A stretch of DNA of 5,018 nucleotides from Planctomycetota bacterium. GTDB lineage: Bacteria > Planctomycetota > UBA1135 > UBA2386. The DNA is taken from positions 1 to 5,018 of the forward strand of contig JAGQQZ010000561.1 in NCBI GenBank assembly GCA_020425915.1, read 5' to 3'. Position numbers and translations under genes: made by a program. Positions 1 to 5,018 of the stretch are shown piece by piece (within the stretch, counting starts at the first letter, position 1; each line of letters begins with the position of its first letter). The notes beneath the pieces are model-generated. The model made no database searches. It was not told the DNA's origin and saw nothing but the letters and a program-made list of their open reading frames with translations.

Positions 1-58
1 AAGGCGCCCAGCCATCGAAAACCAGCATCGAAAAAATTGACGCGACCGACCCTCTCAT
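1..58 (-). CDS. Possible 5' end of a gene, cut by the window edge
   Basis: An ATG at 58-56 opens a frame of 19 codons that runs off the window, reading MRGSVASIFSMLVFDGWAP. The main support is an AGGAGG at 73-68, nine bases before the ATG, which is the best Shine-Dalgarno match in the window. The stretch has little else in its favour: about 12 of 19 third positions are G or C, lower than in the neighbouring genes, and it carries a T-rich run on the coding strand. The middle is hydrophobic and might begin a signal peptide or membrane segment, but too little is visible to tell. I do not recognise the product. If real, it lies 92 bases after the TerB-like gene on the same strand. The alternative is that these bases are intergenic, or the end of a gene on the opposite strand: two plus-strand frames are open here, one ending at 93. 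Confidence 0.3.
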   Translation of the reverse strand, partial: MRGSVASIFSMLVFDGWAP

Positions 59-67
59 GGAAGGGCG

Positions 68-73
68 CCTCCT
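68..73 (-). promoter_or_regulatory. Shine-Dalgarno site for the ATG at 58
   Basis: The minus strand reads AGGAGG, followed by nine bases and ATG. This is a full match to the anti-Shine-Dalgarno complement at a workable spacing. It is the main reason to propose a gene start at 58. Chance occurrence in GC-rich DNA cannot be excluded. Confidence 0.4.
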
Positions 74-103
74 GTCGTTGCGAGCCCGAGTGAGGCCGCC
101 ACC

Positions 104-126
104 GGAGCCGAGCACACCTCGGCGCC
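104..126 (-). terminator. Weak hairpin downstream of the TerB-like gene
   Basis: GCCGAG (107-112) and CTCGGC (118-123) form a perfect 6-bp stem around a 5-base loop. Past one mismatch, two more G:C pairs extend it to 104-126. It starts about 25 bases after the TAG stop of the TerB-like gene. No U-run follows on the minus strand, so it would be a terminator of the U-less kind proposed for high-GC actinobacteria, or only a chance dyad. Confidence 0.25.
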
Positions 127-150
127 ACCCACCGCGCGGCCGACCCGCTC

Positions 151-483
151 CTACTTCGCCGTCCGGACCAACTCTTCGAAGATCGCGAGCGAGTCCCGCT
201 CGGTGTTCGCGACGCGACCGTCGGCCCGCAGAACCTGACGGATCGCATCGAGGAACTGCTGCCGGTGCTCGAGCGGGATCCGCGTCGGGTCGACGTCGTC
301 GATCGGCGGCGGCGATTCGAGCCAACCGCGGATCTTGATCCGGTCGGTGTCGTCGAACTCCGGTCCGTTCGCCATCTCCTCGATGAGCTTGCGCTCCTCG
401 TCGGCGATCGTCAGATCGGTCCAGGCGAACGAACAGACGAACTCCATGAGCTGGAGGCGCTGGGCGTGGTCGAGTTCTTTCAT
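151..483 (-). CDS. TerB-like (tellurite resistance TerB fold) small protein
   Basis: A 110-residue, acidic, probably cytosolic and all-helical protein. It contains two copies of one pattern about 65 residues apart: D23-x-x-I26-A27-x-x-E30-R31 and D88-x-x-V91-A92-x-x-E95-R96, each followed by a hydrophobic helix. This paired acidic-turn/helix arrangement is typical of the TerB/DjlA-type helical bundle, in which acidic residues bind metal in some members. The family assignment rests on this pattern, not on a search. The second copy reads VLRADGRVANTERDSL; the first, SFAWTDLTIADEERKLIEEM. A linker with PPP at 58-60 separates the halves. No signal peptide or membrane segment is visible. The ATG (483-481) overlaps the proC stop as ATGA, which fits translational coupling; there is no strong Shine-Dalgarno before it. 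None of the usual ter operon genes is near, so a role in tellurite resistance should not be assumed. Its function here is unknown. Confidence 0.82.
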   Translation of the reverse strand: MKELDHAQRLQLMEFVCSFAWTDLTIADEERKLIEEMANGPEFDDTDRIKIRGWLESPPPIDDVDPTRIPLEHRQQFLDAIRQVLRADGRVANTERDSLAIFEELVRTAK

Positions 484-1295
484 GGGTTCGGGGCGTCGCC
501 GGCATCGCCGAGGCGCGAGGCCACGTTCGTAGCTTCCTGGATCGCACGTGCAAGCGTCGAGCGGATCTTGCCGTCCTCCATCGTCAAGAGTCCGGCGATC
601 GTGCAGCCGGCCGGCGTCGTGACCTGGTCCTTGAGCGCCGCCGGGTGGTCATCGGTCTCGAGCACGAGCCGGGCCGCACCCTGCATCGTCTGCGCCGCCA
701 GTTCGACGGCCGCGTCGCGCGGCAGCCCCATCATCACGCCACCGTCGGCGAGCGCCTCGAGCACGACGAACGCGAACGCGGGACCACTGCCTGACAGGCC
801 GGTGACCGCGTCCATGTGCTTCTCCTCGAGCACGATGCAGCGGCCCGACGCGGCGAAGATCGCGCGCGCCGCCTCGAGCTGTTGTTCGGTCACCCCCTGC
901 CCCGGCGAGAGAACGGTCATGCCCTCCCGGATCAGGCACGGCGTGTTCGGCATCGCGCGGATCACCGCACTCGACGGCATCCAGGCCTCGTACTGCCGCA
1001 ACCGAACACCGGCGCACGTTGCGATGACGAGCTTGTCGGCGAGCGCACCGGCGAGGGTCGGAAGCAGCTCCCGGGCGCGCTGCGGCTTGACCGAGACGAC
1101 GACGATGTCGGCGGCCTCGACTGCCGCGACGTTGTCGGTCGTGGCACGCACGCCGTGGGTCTCGGCGAGCTCGGCGGCGTGCTCCCGCCGCCGGGTCGTG
1201 ACCGTGATGTTCGACGGCTCGGTCGTCTGCGAGGCGAGCATGCCGCCGAGGACGGCTTCGCCGAGCGTGCCACAGCCGATGATCGCGATGCGCAT
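480..1295 (-). CDS. proC: Pyrroline-5-carboxylate reductase
   Basis: A 271-residue cytosolic enzyme that reduces 1-pyrroline-5-carboxylate to L-proline with NAD(P)H, the last step of proline synthesis. The N-terminal Rossmann domain starts with MRIAIIGCGTLGEA, whose G7-x-G9-x-x-G12 binds the cofactor. RRR at 35-37, after the second strand, is where enzymes of this class often bind the NADPH phosphate. VKPQ (69-72) and MPNTP (115-119) are conserved family motifs. The helical C-terminal dimer domain carries GLSGSGPAF (166-174) and the ProC signature around 221-242, with DQVTTPAGCTIAGL. Length is normal for the family (about 260-280) and no key residue is missing. The start fits because the Rossmann strand begins at residue 2. 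The tail after about residue 262 (GDAGDAPNP) looks unstructured. It lies 218 bases after ileS and overlaps the next gene by 4 bases. Transcription may start at or very near the ATG (see 1304-1309). Confidence 0.97.
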   Translation of the reverse strand: MRIAIIGCGTLGEAVLGGMLASQTTEPSNITVTTRRREHAAELAETHGVRATTDNVAAVEAADIVVVSVKPQRARELLPTLAGALADKLVIATCAGVRLRQYEAWMPSSAVIRAMPNTPCLIREGMTVLSPGQGVTEQQLEAARAIFAASGRCIVLEEKHMDAVTGLSGSGPAFAFVVLEALADGGVMMGLPRDAAVELAAQTMQGAARLVLETDDHPAALKDQVTTPAGCTIAGLLTMEDGKIRSTLARAIQEATNVASRLGDAGDAPNP

Positions 1296-1303
1296 GAGGT
1301 CCG

Positions 1304-1309
1304 AGGATA
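1304..1309 (-). promoter_or_regulatory. Candidate -10 box for a leaderless proC transcript
   Basis: The minus strand reads TATCCT, then 8 bases, then the proC ATG. It fits the TANNNT form of actinobacterial -10 boxes, and the spacing would put the first transcribed base at or beside the A of ATG. No convincing -35 is seen (TTCTGG lies 17 bases upstream), nor a Shine-Dalgarno before this ATG, as expected for a leaderless message. The box lies in the loop and one arm of a small dyad, CCGAGG (1301-1306) with CCTCGG (1312-1317), which could equally be an operator or chance. Confidence 0.35.
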
Positions 1310-1410
1310 GCCCTCGGGTGAGGAATCCAGAAACACTCTCGTGTGCGCAGGGTGCGATGGCTGCTCGGTCGCTCGCGATGTCTCGCGGAGCGACGACGGC
1401 AGGCGTTGAG

Positions 1411-1441
1411 CGATCGATCGTGCTCGGCTCACGAGCGCTCG
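1411..1441. repeat. Two 10-base palindromes 21 bases apart upstream of proC
   Basis: CGATCGATCG (1411-1420) and CGAGCGCTCG (1432-1441) are each perfect palindromes. Their starts are 21 bases apart, about two helical turns, and they lie about 115-145 bases before the proC start. The two differ in sequence, so they are not copies of one operator. CGATCG-type palindromes are common in GC-rich genomes, so this is weak evidence for a regulatory site. Confidence 0.2.
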
Positions 1442-1451
1442 GGTTCCGAAG

Positions 1452-1499
1452 CGGTCGGAGGCGCCAACCTCCGCGGCCCCGTCGCCCTCGAGCCGACCG
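1452..1499 (-). terminator. Dyad downstream of ileS, possible terminator
   Basis: CGGTCGG (1452-1458) and CCGACCG (1493-1499) form a perfect 7-bp outer stem with 34 bases between them. It starts about 14 bases after the ileS stop. A competing hairpin lies at one side: CGGAGG (1456-1461), 6-base loop, CCTCCG (1468-1473). Neither is followed by a U-run. This could end or attenuate the ileS transcript before proC; the rest of the 218-base gap shows no open frame that looks like a gene. Confidence 0.3.
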
Positions 1500-1513
1500 G
1501 AGGGAGCCACGCG

Positions 1514-4500
1514 TCAGCCCGCGAACACCCCGATCTTCACCGGCGCCCCGCCGACCTGACCTTCCGCCTCGCGGCGCGCGCCCGCCACGCTGCCGAACTT
1601 CAGCTCGTCGGCCAACGTCTGTTCCTTGACGTAGTCGGCATGCGTCTCGATCGCGGTTCGCACGTCGTCGCCCGCGTCGACCGCAACGCGAATCCGATCG
1701 GCAACGTGCAAACCGGCGTCCTTGCGAGCCTGCTGCACGAGGCGCACGAGGTCGCGGGCCCGGCCCTCGGCCTCGAGTTCCGGCGTCACGTCGACGTCGA
1801 GCACCGCGACACCGTCGTTGGACGGAAGCGCTGCGCTGGCGACGCCTTCCTTGGGGACGAGGCGCAACACGAACTCGCCTTCCTCGAGTTTCACGCCGCC
1901 GACCGTCGCGGTGCCGTCGTCGTGGACGGTCCAGTCGCCCTTGCGGGAAGCTCCCATGACGGTCTTCATGTCGTCGCCCACGCGCGGACCGACGACGCGT
2001 GCGTTGACCTGGAGCTGGAACGAACCGTACTGCTCCATGTCGCTGGCGACCTCGACCCGCTTGACGTTGAGTTCGTCGCGGATCAGGTCGGCGTAGGCGG
2101 TCAACCGATCGGCTCCCTCACCCGCGACCGTCACCGAGGCGAGCGGCAGGCGGATTCGGAGCTTGTGGGCCTCGCGCAGCGCGAGTCCCGTCGAACAGAC
2201 GTCGCGCACGCGGTCCATGTCGGCGACCAATTCCTCGTGCGTCGGCCAGTCCGACACGTCCGGCCAGTCGGCGAGGTGCACGCTCCGCTCACCGGTCAGG
2301 CCGCGGTAGATCTCCTCGGTCATCAGCGGGAGCAACGGCGCCGCGGTCTTGCACAGCGTCACGAGCACGGTGTAGAGCGTGTCGTAGGCGTCGCGCTTGT
2401 CCTGGTCGTGGCCGCTCCGCCAGAACCGGTTCCGACTGCGACGGATGTACCAGTTGTTCATCGCGTCGAGGAACGACGACACGCACTGGCAGGCGCCCAT
2501 GATGTCGTAGTCCTCCATCGACGCCGTCACGCCCTCGACCAGCTGGCGCGTCTTGCCGATCAGGTCGCGATCGAGCAACTGCGCCGAATCGGTGCGGAGC
2601 GTCGCCTCGATCCCGTCGGTGTTCGCGTACAGCGTGAAGAAGTAGTAGGCGTTCCAGACCGGGTTGATGACGAGCCGGACGACCTCGGCGATCGACTTGC
2701 CGTCCTTGTCGATCTGCAGATCGCCGCCGCGCAGGATCGGCGAGCTCATCAGGAACCAGCGCAGCGCGTCCGCACCGATCGTGTCGTTGACCTCGACCGG
2801 ATCCGGGTAGTTGCGCAGCCGCTTGCTGAGCTTGTGGCCTTCGCTGTCCAGCACGACGCCGTGGCAGATGCAGTTGCGGAACGGCGGCCGGTCGAACAGC
2901 GCCGTCGACAGCACCATCAGCGTGTAGAACCAGCCCCGCGTCTGCGCGACGTACTCGACGATGAAGTCGGCCGGGAAGTGGTTCTCGAACCACTCCTTGT
3001 TCTCGAACGGGTAGTGCACCTGCGCGAACGGCATCGACCCTGACTCGAACCAGCAGTCCAGCACCTCGGGTACGCGCCGCATCATCGACTTGCCGGTCGG
3101 GTCGTCCGGGTTCGGGCGCACGAGCGAGTCGATGAACGGTCGGTGCAGGTCCTTCACCTCGACGCCGAAGTCGCGCTGCAGCTCTTCGATGCTGCCGTAG
3201 ACGTCGGTCCGCGGATGATTCGGATCGTCGCTCCGCCAGACCGGGATCGGCGCGCCCCAGAACCGGTTGCGGCTGATCGACCAGTCACGCGCGTTCTCGA
3301 GCCACTTGCCGAACTGACCGTCGCGGATTCGCTCGGGGATCCAGTGGATCTGCTGGTTGTGCGCGAGCATCCGATCCTTGAAGTCGGTGACGCGGACGTA
3401 CCACGAGTTGAGCGCGCGGTAGATCAGCGGCGCATCGGTTCGCCAACAGTGCGGGTAGTTGTGGTCGTAGGTCGCGCGCTTGAACAGCTTCCCTTCCGAC
3501 TTGAGTCGGTCGATGATCGGCTTGTTGGCGTCGAACACGTTCACACCGACGTAGTCGGTGATCTCCGGCGTGTAGCGTCCGGTATCGTCGACCGGCACCA
3601 CGAGCTCGATCCCGTTCGCCTCGCACACGCGTTGGTCGTCCTCGCCGAAGCCCGGCGCGAGGTGCACGACACCGGTGCCGTCCTCGGTCGACACGAAGTC
3701 GCCTTCGAGGATCCGGAACGCGTTCGCGTGGCCGGCGAAGTACGGGAACAACGGCTCGTACCGTCGACCGACGAGGTCGCGACCGGCCATCGTCGCCACG
3801 ACCTCGTGACCGTCGAATTCCTTCTGGTACCGCGCGATCGCCGCGGTCGCGCACAACCAGTGGTCGTCGCCGAGCTTGACGATCGAGTACTCGATGTCCG
3901 CGCCGACCGCGAGTGCCAGGTTCGACGGCAGCGTCCATGGCGTCGTCGTCCACGCGAGCACCCGCAACGGCGCGGGTTCGCCGTCCTGCGGCTCGAGCGT
4001 AAATCCCACGGTAATCGCAGGGTCCTGACGCGGCCGATACGAGTTGTCCATCCGCGTCTCGAAGTTCGAGAGCGGAGTCTCGGCCGCCCACGAGTAGGGC
4101 ATCACCTTGAAGCCCTCGTAGACGAGTCCCTTGTCCCAGAGCTGCTTGAACGCCCACATGACGCTCTCCATGTAGGAGAGGTCCATCGTCTTGTAGTCGT
4201 GGTCGAAGTCGACCCAGCGCGCCTGACGCGTCACGTACTCGCGCCACTCCGACGTGTAGCGCATGACCGACTCGCGACAGCGATCGTTGAACTTGTCGAT
4301 GCCGTAGTCGGTGATCGCCTTGCGACCCGAGATCCCGAGCTGCTTCTCGGCCTCCATCTCGGCCGGCAGGCCGTGACAGTCCCAACCGAACCGGCGCTCG
4401 ACCCGACGCCCGAGCATCGTCTGGAAGCGCGGCACGACATCCTTGACGAAGCCGGTCAACAGGTGGCCGTAGTGCGGCAGACCGTTGGCGAACGGCGGGC

Positions 4501-4669
4501 CGTCGTAGAACACGAACTCGTTCGCGCCGTGATCGCCGGCATCCCGCCGGGAGACGGACTCCGCGAAGATGCCCTCGTCGGCCCAGAACCGGAGGATCGC
4601 TCGCTCGATCGCCGGGTAGTCGGCCTGCGGATCGACGTCGGGGTACGGCTTCTTCACGGTCTCGCTCAT
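1514..4669 (-). CDS. ileS: Isoleucyl-tRNA synthetase, long (type 2) form
   Basis: A 1051-residue cytosolic class I synthetase that joins isoleucine to tRNA-Ile using ATP and hydrolyses mischarged Val-tRNA-Ile. The Rossmann catalytic core has the HIGH motif as HYGH (66-69, within FANGLPHYGHLLTG) and the KMSKS motif as KLSKR (613-617). DCHGLPAE (97-104), DCWFESGSMPF (538-548) and GWFYTLMVLSTALF (579-592) are conserved core blocks. The CP1 editing domain lies about 200-410, with the Thr-rich WTTTPWTLPSN (240-250) and GTGVVHLAPGFGEDD (331-345), whose Asp-345 corresponds to the residue that holds the substrate amino group. The anticodon-binding helices run about 690-840, followed by a C-terminal region like DUF5915. 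There is no cysteine after C825, so the C-terminal zinc finger of E. coli-type (type 1) enzymes is absent. Length and architecture match the type 2 group found in mycobacteria, archaea and eukaryotic cytosol. The start is at MSETVKKPYPDVDP; the frame stays open to a GTG at 4765, but those 32 codons lie in hairpin DNA and show no family similarity. The Shine-Dalgarno is weak: GGTGA, 13 bases before ATG. Confidence 0.98.
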   Translation of the reverse strand: MSETVKKPYPDVDPQADYPAIERAILRFWADEGIFAESVSRRDAGDHGANEFVFYDGPPFANGLPHYGHLLTGFVKDVVPRFQTMLGRRVERRFGWDCHGLPAEMEAEKQLGISGRKAITDYGIDKFNDRCRESVMRYTSEWREYVTRQARWVDFDHDYKTMDLSYMESVMWAFKQLWDKGLVYEGFKVMPYSWAAETPLSNFETRMDNSYRPRQDPAITVGFTLEPQDGEPAPLRVLAWTTTPWTLPSNLALAVGADIEYSIVKLGDDHWLCATAAIARYQKEFDGHEVVATMAGRDLVGRRYEPLFPYFAGHANAFRILEGDFVSTEDGTGVVHLAPGFGEDDQRVCEANGIELVVPVDDTGRYTPEITDYVGVNVFDANKPIIDRLKSEGKLFKRATYDHNYPHCWRTDAPLIYRALNSWYVRVTDFKDRMLAHNQQIHWIPERIRDGQFGKWLENARDWSISRNRFWGAPIPVWRSDDPNHPRTDVYGSIEELQRDFGVEVKDLHRPFIDSLVRPNPDDPTGKSMMRRVPEVLDCWFESGSMPFAQVHYPFENKEWFENHFPADFIVEYVAQTRGWFYTLMVLSTALFDRPPFRNCICHGVVLDSEGHKLSKRLRNYPDPVEVNDTIGADALRWFLMSSPILRGGDLQIDKDGKSIAEVVRLVINPVWNAYYFFTLYANTDGIEATLRTDSAQLLDRDLIGKTRQLVEGVTASMEDYDIMGACQCVSSFLDAMNNWYIRRSRNRFWRSGHDQDKRDAYDTLYTVLVTLCKTAAPLLPLMTEEIYRGLTGERSVHLADWPDVSDWPTHEELVADMDRVRDVCSTGLALREAHKLRIRLPLASVTVAGEGADRLTAYADLIRDELNVKRVEVASDMEQYGSFQLQVNARVVGPRVGDDMKTVMGASRKGDWTVHDDGTATVGGVKLEEGEFVLRLVPKEGVASAALPSNDGVAVLDVDVTPELEAEGRARDLVRLVQQARKDAGLHVADRIRVAVDAGDDVRTAIETHADYVKEQTLADELKFGSVAGARREAEGQVGGAPVKIGVFAG

Positions 4670-4685
4670 GGAGACGGAAGTGTCA

Positions 4686-4737
4686 CCGGATCCAGCGCGG
4701 ATTGCCACGCACGCCTTCGAGCGAGCCCGATCCAGCG
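4686..4737 (-). repeat. 12-base near-identical direct repeat in the ileS upstream region
   Basis: On the minus strand CGCTGGATCGGG (4737-4726) recurs as CGCTGGATCCGG (4697-4686), 11 of 12 bases alike, exactly 40 bases apart. The upstream copy overlaps the 10-base palindrome GCGTTAACGC (4735-4744). The downstream copy ends about 16 bases before the ileS ATG and abuts its weak Shine-Dalgarno. The pair could be binding sites for a regulator of ileS, or chance. I see no TANNNT -10 box in this gap. Confidence 0.35.
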
Positions 4738-4745
4738 TTAACGCA

Positions 4746-4771
4746 ACGAGGGTGGCTTGCGCCACCCTCGT
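4746..4771 (-). promoter_or_regulatory. Perfect 11-bp hairpin with GCAA tetraloop upstream of ileS
   Basis: CGAGGGTGGC (4747-4756) and GCCACCCTCG (4761-4770) pair perfectly, with one more A:T pair at 4746/4771. In the minus-strand RNA the loop is GCAA, a stable GNRA tetraloop. The hairpin ends 76 bases before the ileS ATG. No U-run follows. It could be the second arm of a two-part terminator for the upstream gene, a structured ileS leader, or an attenuator. The GGGUGG in the stem recalls a T-box motif, but the rest of that motif is missing. Confidence 0.5.
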
Positions 4772-4777
4772 GCGCGA

Positions 4778-4799
4778 TGCTCCGGCGAACGCCGGAGCA
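4778..4799 (-). terminator. Perfect hairpin after the upstream gene
   Basis: TGCTCCGGCG (4778-4787) and CGCCGGAGCA (4790-4799) are exact inverted complements, giving a 9-bp stem with a 4-base loop. It lies 16 bases after the TGA stop of the upstream partial gene, the usual place for an intrinsic terminator. A shorter dyad, GATCG-TTG-CGATC (4805-4817), overlaps the stop itself. No U-run follows, so it would be a U-less terminator; a role in RNA stability at the 3' end is equally possible. Confidence 0.5.
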
Positions 4800-4815
4800 C
4801 CGAAGATCGTTGCGA

Positions 4816-5018
4816 TCAGATGTCGCCGATCGTGTCCTCGAGGCGATCCTCGGAGAGGATCACGCCGAGGGCGTTCGCGCCGAAGTCGATCGCCGCGAGC
4901 TGCAGGTGGAACGTCACGCCCGGGAAGAACCCGAAGCCGATGCCGAACTCACCTTCGCCCGGAGCCGTCGGAGTGACCGGCAGCGTGACGATGACCGGGC
5001 TGACACCGAGGTAGCAGC
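4816..5018 (-). CDS. C-terminal 66 residues of an unrecognised protein
   Basis: The frame enters at the window edge and ends at a TGA at 4818-4816. About 60 of 66 sense codons end in G or C, which strongly supports coding. The visible part begins CYLGVSPVIVTLPVTPTAP, continues with a Gly- and Phe-rich stretch (GEFGIGFGFFPGVTFHLQL, about residues 23-40 of the part seen) and ends ILSEDRLEDTIGDI. Alternating hydrophobic and small residues suggest beta structure, perhaps a secreted or envelope protein, but no family can be named and no signal peptide can be seen because the N-terminus is outside the window. It lies 146 bases upstream of ileS on the same strand, with hairpins between, so it is probably a separate transcription unit. 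Confidence 0.75.
   Translation of the reverse strand, partial: CYLGVSPVIVTLPVTPTAPGEGEFGIGFGFFPGVTFHLQLAAIDFGANALGVILSEDRLEDTIGDI

Noticed and set aside
30..45. Intrinsic terminator using the T-run at 31-36 on the minus strand
   Set aside because: The T-run is there, but no stable GC-rich hairpin precedes it; only a 4-bp CCCT/AGGG pairing can be drawn, too far from the run.
962..1510. Minus-strand frame of 182 codons starting between ileS and proC
   Set aside because: It runs through proC in another frame and is a Ser/Arg/Pro-rich shadow; proC itself is certain.
265..1629. Plus-strand open frame of 454 codons across proC and the following gap
   Set aside because: It is antisense to proC and the TerB-like gene, crosses an intergenic gap and the end of ileS, and is rich in Ser, Ala and Arg without motifs.
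1343..3043. Long plus-strand open frame of 566 codons
   Set aside because: It lies antisense to ileS, and its protein is a low-complexity mix of Arg, Val, Asp and Ala, as expected from reading GC-rich coding DNA backwards.
3143..4741. Long plus-strand open frame of 532 codons
   Set aside because: It is antisense to the N-terminal half of ileS, with no recognisable motif; the conserved synthetase motifs on the other strand explain this DNA.
4670..4765. Upstream extension of ileS to the GTG at 4765
   Set aside because: The added 32 residues show no IleRS similarity and would start inside the GCAA hairpin. The normal N-terminus starts at the ATG at 4669.
4670..4815. T-box riboswitch for ileS, suggested by AGGGUGG in the leader
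   Set aside because: Only the first part of the T-box motif is present; ACCGCG is missing. The UGG lies inside a perfect stem, not a bulge, and is followed by C, whereas UGGU is expected to pair with the ACCA end of tRNA-Ile. No clear stem I with an isoleucine specifier is seen.

Overview
The window is GC-rich bacterial chromosome (roughly two thirds G+C by eye) with every supported gene on the minus strand. The genes use mostly G or C at third codon positions, and isoleucyl-tRNA synthetase is the long type 2 form. Together with promoter and hairpin styles that suit high-GC Gram-positives, this suggests an actinobacterium, possibly of the Acidimicrobiia/Ilumatobacter kind. That placement is an inference; no marker gene fixes it.

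Layout in the direction of transcription (high to low coordinates): (1) 5018-4816, the last 66 codons of an unrecognised protein. (2) 4815-4670, a 146-base gap that holds a chain of inverted repeats, including two perfect hairpins, and a 12-base near-repeat just before ileS. (3) 4669-1514, complete ileS for a 1051-residue isoleucyl-tRNA synthetase. (4) 1513-1296, a 218-base gap with a weak terminator-like dyad after ileS, two 10-base palindromes, and a candidate -10 box 8 bases before proC. (5) 1295-480, proC, pyrroline-5-carboxylate reductase. (6) 483-151, a small TerB-like protein whose start overlaps the proC stop in ATGA. (7) 150-59, a short gap with a weak hairpin. (8) 58-1, a possible gene start behind a good AGGAGG.

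The two well-understood genes are housekeeping: ileS charges tRNA-Ile and edits mischarged tRNA, and proC does the last step of proline synthesis. In many actinobacteria both genes lie near the end of the cell-division cluster (ftsZ, yggS, proC, sepF, yggT, divIVA, ileS), so their closeness here may be a remnant of that order. The TerB-like gene is probably co-translated with proC; its role is unknown.

I found no mobile element, CRISPR array, tRNA or rRNA, and no clear sign of a new system. The points most worth a second look are the structured region before ileS, the proC/TerB-like coupling, and the possible leaderless start of proC.
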